NCBI RefSeq assembly: GCF_026341515.1
Contig: NZ_JAPEOK010000001.1
Span: 9,610,001 to 9,674,000, forward strand
From: Streptomyces sp. NBC_00878
GTDB taxonomy: Bacteria > Actinomycetota > Actinomycetes > Streptomycetales > Streptomycetaceae
Direction of reading: 5' to 3'
DNA length: 64,000 bases
Made by a program: the position numbers and the translations under genes. The notes under the pieces are model-generated. The model saw only the letters and a program-made list of their open reading frames with translations, did no database searches and was not told where the DNA came from. Positions within the stretch are counted from its first letter, which is position 1, and every line of letters begins with the position of its first letter. Shown piece after piece: positions 53,190 to 59,355 of this stretch.

Positions 53190-53744
53190 TCACGCCACTG
53201 CCTCCAGCCCCACGCGTCCACCGAGCGCGGCGGAGAACTGATCGGCGACCCGTTCGAGCGCCTTCCGCGCGGCGGGCTCCACGACGACAGCACCGTTTTC
53301 CCGTACCTCGATGTGCTTGTCCAGGACGAACCAGCCGGGCGTGATGTGCGCGGGGCCCATGGAAGCGAGTACCGGGCGCAGCCCGTAGTCGATCGCCAGG
53401 GCGTGTGCCGTACTCCCGCCGGTCGCGAGTGGCAGCACGGTCTTGCCCTCCAAGGCGTACTGCGGCAGCAGATCGAGCAACGACTTCAGCAGTCCCGAGT
53501 ACGCGGCCTTGTAGACCGGGGTGCCGATGACGATGCCGTCGGCACCCCGGAAGCGCTCGATGACGCGGACGATCTCCGGGTGGTCGAAGTCCGCGTGCAG
53601 CAGGGCTTCGGCCGGAAGGGTCCGGACATCGGCGGGGATCACGTCGTGTCCCTGGGCGGTGAGCCGGGCGTCCAGGTGGCGCAGCAGTCGTGCGGTGCGG
53701 GAAGTGGGGGAGGGGCTTCCGGAGACGGAGAGGACGGTGGCCAT
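53190..53744 (-). CDS. NAD(P)H-dependent FMN reductase, SsuE/MsuE-like
   Basis: 184 residues from ATG 53744 (CAGGAG upstream). Flavodoxin-like fold: VLSVSGSPSPTSRTARLL (phosphate loop), GIVIGTPVYKAAYSGLLKSLLDLLPQYALEGKTVLPLATGGS, MGPAHITPGWFVLDKHIEV. SsuE-type enzymes supply reduced FMN to partner monooxygenases; the SsuD-like and SfnB-like proteins nearby are the probable clients. It is transcribed separately, behind its own leader peptide. Confidence 0.92.
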   Translation of the reverse strand: MATVLSVSGSPSPTSRTARLLRHLDARLTAQGHDVIPADVRTLPAEALLHADFDHPEIVRVIERFRGADGIVIGTPVYKAAYSGLLKSLLDLLPQYALEGKTVLPLATGGSTAHALAIDYGLRPVLASMGPAHITPGWFVLDKHIEVRENGAVVVEPAARKALERVADQFSAALGGRVGLEAVA

Positions 53745-53896
53745 GGGCGATCTCCTGGGAAGAGGCGGGAAGGGGCAGGAAGGGGCGGGGAGGGAGGTCG
53801 GATGGCTTGGCCCGGCTTGAGGATGTCGCGTTGGGTCGAAGGCCGCCTTGACGCGTTGCCGCAGCGCGCGCAAGGACGCTTGCGGAGCTCGCGTGG

Positions 53897-53950
53897 CATC
53901 CGTGCCATCCGTGCCATCCGTGCCATCCGCGCCATCTGTGCCATCCGTGG
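53897..53950. repeat. Six 9-bp tandem repeats upstream of the FMN reductase gene
   Basis: CATCCGTGC at 53897, 53906 and 53915, then variants at 53924, 53933 and 53942. They lie between the reductase start and its leader peptide, in the presumed untranslated leader. On the transcribed strand the unit reads GCACGGATG. No coding role seen. Confidence 0.85.
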
Positions 53951-54009
53951 CATCGGGCGGAACGGCAAGGTGGGGCGCGCTCGACCGGTGCCCAAGAAGG
54001 GCGAAGGGG

Positions 54010-54078
54010 TCAGCGACAGTGCATGGCGCCGCTGAGGCCGAGGTCGACCACGCGCCGTTGCGTCAGCCAGGTGCCCAT
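54010..54078 (-). CDS. Leader peptide ahead of the FMN reductase gene
   Basis: 22 residues from ATG 54078: MGTWLTQRRV then VDLGLSGAMHCR. LTQRR-x-VDL and the terminal Cys-Arg match the actinobacterial leader-peptide family. The true start may be farther upstream (in-frame ATGs at 54171 and 54222). The stop is 265 nt from the reductase ATG. Only a weak GGGC/GCCC hairpin follows, unlike the other leaders here. Confidence 0.6.
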   Translation of the reverse strand: MGTWLTQRRVVDLGLSGAMHCR

Positions 54079-54380
54079 GCCGCAGCGCGCCGCCGACCCG
54101 GCGGCCGACGGCCGGGGTCCGATGCGGTGGGCGCGAGGCCGGAGGGCCGTCACGGTGGCTGTACGCGGCATGGGTTCAGCATGCACGAGGCGAGAGACGG
54201 GCGTCCAACGACGATTCGCCATCGAAGCCGATCACGATTCGCAATCAATGGATGCCGTCCTGCGGCCATGCGGCCGGTCCGGGACATCGTGGCCCTGCGC
54301 AGCGTCAAGTGCTTGTTTCTGAACCGGAGACGGCTTGATGTGGGTCGTGGGGCGGCCCAACTCTGTGGAACGCTAGGCCG

Positions 54381-55625
54381 ATGATCACTGGTGCACCGGA
54401 TGACGCGGAGTCACTTGCTGTCGGGGCCCTTGAGTGGCTGATGAACGCTGCGCGGGACATCGACGACGGTGTGGTGGCCTGGCCAAACACTCTCGCCGAC
54501 GACCAGGTCACACCACGGCTGTACAGCGGAACTTCGGGAGTGCTGCCGGCTCTCCTCGATGCATGGCGGTACTTCTCCGACGATCGGTACGCGGACATGG
54601 CTTTGCGCGGTGCCCGCAGCGTCGCTGACGCGGTCGAAGAATGGGAGGACAGCGGCCTCTACGCGGGAGTGGCCGGCATGGCTGTCGCCCTGCGGGGCGT
54701 GCACCGTGTGCTCGGTGACGCCGCGGCGGGGGCGTCCGCCGACCGTGCTCTGGACGTCCTGCGGTCCCGCTATGACGGCGCAGGGTGGAACGACTACTAC
54801 GAACTCATCGCCGGCAACGCCGGCATCGCGCTCGCCGCGCTGGAGTGCGGCGATCTCGACCTCGCCCAACTGGCCGTCGACCGCTACGCGCGCACTGCCG
54901 AGCCCACCACGGCCGGCGTTCAGTGGGAGATACGGGCCGGCACGGTCCCCCGCCTGCACCACATATCTCACGGCACCCTCGGCATCGTCTACGCCCTCGC
55001 TGCCGTCGGCCGGGCCGCAGACCGCCCCGACCTCCTCGACCTCGCAGTGGCCGGGGCCGCCGACGTCGTCTCCCGCGACGAAGCCGGCCCGGACGGCTTC
55101 CTCGTCGCGCACTCCGACCCGCAACAGCAGCACGAGAAGATCGAACGCCATAGCTACGGCTGGTGCCACGGCCCGGCCGGCGACGCCCAGGTGTTCCGCC
55201 TGCTGACCCACGTCCTGCCCGACGATCCCGCCTGGCCCGCCCTCGCCGACCGCTGCTGGCACACAGTCGTCAACTCCGGCATCCCACGACGGATCCGCCC
55301 CGGCTTCTGGGACAACAACGGTCGCTGCTGTGGCACCGCCGGCGTCCTCGCCCTCGCCTGCGACCGCCAGGTCGAACGCGGCGACGGCCGTGACTTCGCC
55401 GACATCCTCGTCGCCGACCTCGCGGCCCGCGCGACGACCGACGCCGAGGGCGTCCGCTGGTCCAATGTCGAACACAGGGAGACTCCCAGTGACCTTGCCC
55501 CCGCCACCGGCTGGGGCATGGGCAACGCGGGCATCATCCGGGAGCTCCTGCGCCACGCCCGCATCACCGCGAACCGCGACCCGCAGTACGCCGTCCCCTT
55601 CCCGGACCACCTACCCACTGCCTGA
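54381..55625 (+). CDS. Lanthionine-synthetase-C-like (LanC-like) protein
   Basis: 414 residues. Alpha-toroid repeats with the glycine motifs YSGTSGVLPALLDAW, LYAGVAGMAVALRGV, IAGNAGIALAAL, ISHGTLGIVYALAAVG. Zinc site: SYGWCHGPAGDAQVF (Cys) and NNGRCCGTAGVLALA, where Cys-Cys replaces the usual Cys-His of LanC, as in some variant cyclases. LanC adds cysteine thiols to dehydroamino acids. No precursor peptide, dehydratase or transporter gene is next to it, so it is an orphan; LanC-like proteins outside clusters may act on glutathione-type adducts. No strong ribosome site is seen. Confidence 0.85.
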   Translation: MITGAPDDAESLAVGALEWLMNAARDIDDGVVAWPNTLADDQVTPRLYSGTSGVLPALLDAWRYFSDDRYADMALRGARSVADAVEEWEDSGLYAGVAGMAVALRGVHRVLGDAAAGASADRALDVLRSRYDGAGWNDYYELIAGNAGIALAALECGDLDLAQLAVDRYARTAEPTTAGVQWEIRAGTVPRLHHISHGTLGIVYALAAVGRAADRPDLLDLAVAGAADVVSRDEAGPDGFLVAHSDPQQQHEKIERHSYGWCHGPAGDAQVFRLLTHVLPDDPAWPALADRCWHTVVNSGIPRRIRPGFWDNNGRCCGTAGVLALACDRQVERGDGRDFADILVADLAARATTDAEGVRWSNVEHRETPSDLAPATGWGMGNAGIIRELLRHARITANRDPQYAVPFPDHLPTA

Positions 55626-56007
55626 GTGCCAGTCACGGCTCCATGCGCAGGCGCGCCGTGCGGTAGATCTGCATCGAGACGTCGACGCCGGACAGGTCCT
55701 CGCCAGGACCCGGATGAGCACCGCCCAACTGCTGCACCGTCTCGATCTCCTTGGCGTGATCCCCGATCGTGAACTGGACCCGCTGCATCTGCCCGACCAG
55801 TTCCCGGCCGTCGGCCGCTCAGCCCGGCTGGCCGAGACGGTCGTGCACGGTGGGCACGACCTCGCCGCCCGCGTCACCGGCTCTGTGCCGGCGACACGAA
55901 TGCCAGGGACCCGAGCCCGCCCTCCCATGATGTGAGACGACGGGCGAGACCAGAGAAGGCCCTCTTGACGTGGTGCCAGGGCCGCCTGACACTCCAGAGC
56001 AGAGATC
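55626..56007. other. Probable decayed coding stretch after the LanC-like gene
   Basis: A plus-strand frame to 55935 gives QARRAVDLHRDVDAGQVLARTRMSTAQLLHRLDLLGVIPD and more, which has protein-like composition, but it opens inside the LanC-like gene in another frame and has no start or recognisable family. Possibly a remnant of a lost gene. Confidence 0.3.
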
Positions 56008-56029
56008 CCTAGTGAATCAGTAGGAAATC
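56008..56029 (+). promoter_or_regulatory. Dyad operator at the promoter of the GST-like gene
   Basis: CCTAGTGAATCAGTAGG (56009-56025) is CCTA-n-TGA-n-TCA-n-TAGG, a near-perfect dyad, ending 4 bp before the leader ATG at 56030. It shares 19 of 22 bases with the region at 50663-50684. Overlap with the expected -10 position suggests repression. Confidence 0.58.
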
Positions 56030-56161
56030 ATGGAGTGTCTGGAGCCGCCGTCCGACCGCGCGAACCGCGCCATATGCGCGGGCCGGTCGTCGCTTCTCCT
56101 GATTTCCCGCCGCCACATCGATCTCATGCGTGTCTGCAGCGCGGCGAGATCTCCGCGCTGA
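56030..56161 (+). CDS. Leader peptide ahead of the GST-like gene
   Basis: 43 residues. The second half reads SLLLISRRHIDLMRV then CSAARSPR, with the R-R-H-I-D-L-x-R-V core and following Cys-Ser-Ala of the family; additional cysteines sit at positions 3 and 16. The ATG at 56030 directly follows the dyad operator, so the message is probably leaderless. Its stop is 136 nt before the GST-like start and 6 nt before a hairpin. Confidence 0.65.
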   Translation: MECLEPPSDRANRAICAGRSSLLLISRRHIDLMRVCSAARSPR

Positions 56162-56167
56162 ACCGAT

Positions 56168-56183
56168 GGTGCCCACCGGCACC
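56168..56183 (+). terminator. Attenuator-like hairpin after the GST leader peptide
   Basis: Perfect stem GGTGCC/GGCACC with a CACC loop, starting 7 nt after the leader stop codon. Too short for a strong terminator by itself, but placed as in the other two leaders. Confidence 0.4.
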
Positions 56184-56297
56184 GCATCCCCGCCGGGTAC
56201 GGGTACGCGCCGACGACGCCGCGCGCCCATCAGCCCACGTGCGCCGCCCTCCGCACCTCTGCGAACCAGAAGCCGGATCCCGGACCCAGGGAGACAC

Positions 56298-57212
56298 ATG
56301 CCCGCCGCACCCCTGACCACCGTGCCGTCCCTCCCCTCCCCGCCGTCGTTCCGAGGCAGGATCGGCTGTGACGCGAACAGCGGCTACTACGCCGAGCCGC
56401 GCCGCTACCGCCTCCACCTGTCGCCGTCCTGTCCTCACTGTCTACGGATCGCCATCACCCACAGCCTGCTCGGTCTGGAAAAGACCCTCCCGATCGTTCC
56501 GCTGCCGGCGGTCCCCGACAGGGCCGACGGCGAACACTCCGCTCTGCGCCCGTTGTACGAGGCCAGTTCACACCGGCATCCCGGACCAGCCGTGGCACCG
56601 GTGTTGAGTGACAGTTGGACAGGACGGATCGTCAGTACGCACACCCCGGACATCCTCCGGGACCTGGCCCGGCGCTTCGGCGCTGACGACGCTGACCGGC
56701 CCACCCTCTACCCGCATGGCGCGGACGAGGAGATCGAGGCCGTCGAACGCCTCTGCGCGTACCGCATCGACGAAGCCGCACAGCAGGCTGGGCGGGCCGA
56801 CGCCGACGCCACGGCGCGTGACACCGCGCTCAGTTCTCTGCTTCGCGTCCTGGGCTCACTGGATTGGCGGCTCGCCCACCAGGAGTTCATCCTGGGCGAC
56901 GAAATGACCGCCGCCGACGTGCAGTTGTGGGTGACCCTGGTCCGGCTCGACACCGTGCACAGACTGCACCTGGACGCCGCCGCGGTCCACCGCATCGCCG
57001 ACCACCAACGCCTGTGGGCCTACGCACGGCGACTGGCTGCCCACCCCGCCTTCGGCCAACACCTCGACCTGGACGGCATTGCCCGCAGGCACCATGGCCA
57101 CTGCCAAGGACTGGAAGCCGCAGGGGCGGCGGTGCAGATCCTGGACTGGGCGGTGCACATCGCTGACGGATCCCAGGTCCGTACGGCGTCCATGTCACGG
57201 GCGGCGGACTGA
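56298..57212 (+). CDS. Glutathionyl-hydroquinone-reductase/GST-like protein with a CPHC motif
   Basis: 304 residues from ATG 56298 (AGGGAG upstream). Thioredoxin-like domain with RYRLHLSPSCPHCLRIAITHSLLGLEKTLPIVPL (redox CPHC; Xi-class GSTs have CPWA) and APVLSDSWTGRIVSTHTPDILRDLARRF, then the all-helical GST domain (IEAVERLCAYRIDEAAQQAG, LGSLDWRLAHQEFILGDEMTAADVQLWVTLVRLDTVH). Actinomycetes use mycothiol rather than glutathione, so the thiol partner is open. The two-cysteine motif suggests disulfide exchange. Its leader peptide and operator place it in the sulfur regulon. Confidence 0.85.
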   Translation: MPAAPLTTVPSLPSPPSFRGRIGCDANSGYYAEPRRYRLHLSPSCPHCLRIAITHSLLGLEKTLPIVPLPAVPDRADGEHSALRPLYEASSHRHPGPAVAPVLSDSWTGRIVSTHTPDILRDLARRFGADDADRPTLYPHGADEEIEAVERLCAYRIDEAAQQAGRADADATARDTALSSLLRVLGSLDWRLAHQEFILGDEMTAADVQLWVTLVRLDTVHRLHLDAAAVHRIADHQRLWAYARRLAAHPAFGQHLDLDGIARRHHGHCQGLEAAGAAVQILDWAVHIADGSQVRTASMSRAAD

Positions 57213-57619
57213 CCACCATCGCCCAACACGCCATTTCATTCGGGGCGAGCGCCACTGCCGAGCGGCAGGACCTCCTTTCCTCGGTGCGTGTGGCCAGGCC
57301 GCCGGTGGGAGATATCGGGAAAGCCCCGTTTCGACGCGCTGTCTCAGCGTTGGCCCGGAGGGGCGCCCGAGCAGGGTATCCGCCCTGGTCGGGCGCCCCT
57401 TTCCGGTGTTTACTGACCTTCAAAGCGTGGTGTCGGCGGGGGCTGACGGCCCGTGATCCCTGCGCTATGCCGATTGCATGAGATATGCGCAAGGGGGCGG
57501 ACTGACCGATGAGCGGCGGGCTGGGGAGGGCATCGGAAAATGGCCTGGAGCGTGGGCTCGACCCTCACCACACCGGCCCCTGGCCGGCCCTATCCAGGCG
57601 GCGATGGGGGGATTGACCT
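57213..57619. other. Intergenic region after the GST-like gene
   Basis: No gene is recognised. It contains the hairpin listed at 57360-57399; the rest shows no coding pattern. Confidence 0.4.
57360..57399 (+). terminator. Hairpin terminator downstream of the GST-like gene
   Basis: 11-bp perfect stem GGGGCGCCCGA/TCGGGCGCCCC, with a loop that can itself pair (AGGG/CCCT), followed by TTTCC. Suits termination of rightward transcription 148 bp after the gene. Confidence 0.7.
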
Positions 57620-57862
57620 CTATCTCTGCGTCGCGAGCCACGTGATGGCTGAGCCGACGCCCGCAATAAGCACGGAGGTTACGACCTTGGTCAGGAAACG
57701 TTCGGTCGCATGTGGATAAGGTCGGGGCCGGCCCGCCTTGACGTGCAGGGTGCCCACTCGCAGCTCAAAGTATGGCGTCCGGGCGGGAGTTGGCTCTGTC
57801 ACTTCGGCATGGCCTTTCTGTGCGTCACGTAGGTGGAGCGCGCGCAAGGTGGATCGTGTCAT
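57620..57862 (-). CDS. Putative small membrane-anchored protein
   Basis: 80 residues if started at ATG 57862. The N-terminal half is basic and polar; PYFELRVGTLHVKAGRPRPYPHATERF leads into one C-terminal membrane helix (LTKVVTSVLIAGVGSAITWLA). Similar short proteins with a soluble beta-rich part and a C-terminal anchor occur in Streptomyces accessory regions, with unknown function. A longer reading to 58168 includes repeat-derived sequence and is less likely. Confidence 0.4.
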   Translation of the reverse strand: MTRSTLRALHLRDAQKGHAEVTEPTPARTPYFELRVGTLHVKAGRPRPYPHATERFLTKVVTSVLIAGVGSAITWLATQR

Positions 57863-58264
57863 GGAGGTTGTGCGTGGCGCTACCGGTTGCGATGAAATCC
57901 GACTGTCGCGAATCCGACTGTTGCGTTTTGAGGTCCCCTCATTTGAGAGCCCCTCATTTGAAGGCCCTTCACGGGCACTGGATGCAGCACTGTCTGAGAT
58001 CCAGATGAACCAATGCAGATGAAATCCGTGTGCGTGAATGGATTGCACGGGTGGCCGGGTGCGTATGCAACTGACCGAAGTGACGTTTTCGGGCTCGGGC
58101 CGTTTCGAAACCCTGTCCCGAATGCCTGACGCGGAGCGGTCTCGACCACTCAATTCTGTGATTTGCAACCAGCTAACTCAATGAGCTGAGTTGTTGGTGG
58201 GTGATCAGGCTGCAGGTGGGTTTCGGGAATGCTTCGTGGATGTCGGTTCGCCGTTCCCAAAAGC
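57863..58264. other. Repeat-containing non-coding stretch left of the IS element
   Basis: Near-repeats of 15 bp occur at 57894-57926 (AATCCGACTGT twice) and 57930-57970 (CCCCTCATTTGA twice plus a partial). In one plus frame they read as degenerate pentapeptide-like repeats (EVPSF, ESPSF, EGPSR), perhaps a relic of a pentapeptide-repeat gene. AACTCA-atgagc-TGAGTT near 58175 is a small hairpin. Confidence 0.35.
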
Positions 58265-58309
58265 TGTCCCGTAAATGATCTTCGGGTCGGTGCGGCTGTC
58301 AGCCGCCGT

Positions 58310-59076
58310 CTATCTGGCGAGGGTGAGGTTGTGCAAGCGGGCGATGCCGAGTATGGCGTGGTTGACGCCGTCGCCTTTGAGGCGGCAGTCGCGGAGGATC
58401 TTCCAGGTCTTCATTCGGGAGAAGACCTGCTCCACGCGGGCGTGGACCTGTTTGTGGGACTTGTTGTGCGCTGCTTTCCGGTCGGGCAGGTCTTCGCCTC
58501 TGCGGCGCCGGTGGGGCATGACGAGTCCGGTGCCCGGATAACCGCCGCCGGCAATCGTGGTGGTGTGCCCAACTGCAGCCCGGGCGCCGGATTCCTCCAT
58601 GCCTTGCAGTCGGTGCGGTTGCCCGGCAGTGGTCGGCCCACCACGATCACCCGTCGGGTATCGGCGTCGATGACGACCTGATGGTTGGTGGAGTATCGGT
58701 AATTCTTCGACTGCTCGGCTACCTCGTGGTCGCGGGTGGGCACCAGAGTGCCGTCCACGATCAGCACGGCGTCCTTGGCGAACCGGCGCCGCGGCTGCAA
58801 GGGCATCAGCGGGCCGAACTGGACGATGATCCGGTCCGCCGCCGACTTCGAGACACCGAACAGCGGAGCCGGCTGGCGCATCGTCAAGTTCGTCCGCCAG
58901 TAGGCCGCGACCAGCAGCAGCAGGTCCTCCAGGGCCAGACTCCAAGGTCGTCCCCGGCGACCCGTGTCGGTGCCCTGACGCCGCAGCGCGGCCACCAACT
59001 TGCCGAACTGACGCGTACTCAATCCGAAGAAGGGGGCTATCCAAGACGGCTCCGACGCCGTAATCACACCAGCCAC
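58310..59076 (-). pseudogene. IS5-family transposase, frameshifted
   Basis: From GTG 59076 the protein reads VAGVITASEPSWIAPFFGLSTRQFGKLVAALRR, AYWRTNLTMRQPAPLFGVSKSAADRII, VLIVDGTLVPTRDH (DDE aspartate), YRYSTNHQVVIDADTRRVIVVGRPLPGNRTDCKAW. At about 58596 the frame shifts: EESGARAAVGHTTTIAGGGYPGTGL, HNKSHKQVHARVEQVFSRMKTWKILRDCRLKGDG, ending ARLHNLTLAR at 58310. One missing G between TGG and AG restores KAWEESG. IS5-family transposases of this type are normally a single frame, so the gene is probably dead, although natural frameshifting is known in some IS5 relatives. Confidence 0.82.
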
Positions 59077-59157
59077 ACCATGATCATCTCGCCCATGGTC
59101 GACGCAGCCCCTCGCGTCGGTTGCGTAGCAGCGATCACGCCTTGCAGTCCCGTCCGT

Positions 59158-59208
59158 CACGCCGTGCTAGGCGGCGCCGACCTGCACAACCTCACCCTCG
59201 CGGACTAG
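59158..59208 (+). pseudogene. Inverted remnant of an IS5 transposase 3' end
   Basis: Plus-strand codons read HAVLGGADLHNLTLAD and stop, matching the HAILGIARLHNLTLAR end of the neighbouring transposase. The similarity continues through the following terminal repeat. It looks like the last part of a second, related element in the opposite orientation. Confidence 0.65.
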
Positions 59209-59281
59209 CAGGCACAACGGCAGGTCATCCCGCATGCCAAAGATCAATTACGGGCCACAGGCCTTAGAAAGTTTCACTTTT

Positions 59282-59344
59282 GGTCTTGCTGGGAGACCTT
59301 TAAGGCGCTACAAAAGGTCCTCACAGGATGCCATTCAGATGGCA
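59282..59344 (+). promoter_or_regulatory. Inverted repeats upstream of the APC permease gene
   Basis: GGTCT-tgctggg-AGACC (59282-59298) and the perfect TGCCAT-TCAG-ATGGCA (59329-59344). The second abuts the ribosome site AAGGGAG and could be an operator for the downstream GntR protein or a hairpin that limits ribosome access. Confidence 0.45.
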
Positions 59345-59355
59345 AGGGAGTTGCG

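Larger units (their letters stand above)
58265..59257. mobile_element. Degenerate IS5-family insertion sequence
   Basis: The ends 58265-58285 (TGTCCCGTAAATGATCTTCG) and 59237-59257 (CAAAGATCAATTACGGGCCA) are inverted repeats matching at 18 of 21 positions. They enclose a frameshifted IS5-type transposase gene on the minus strand. A further exact 19-bp inverted repeat lies inside: 58317-58335 against 59183-59201, at matching distances from the ends. I could not identify a target duplication. Confidence 0.75.
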
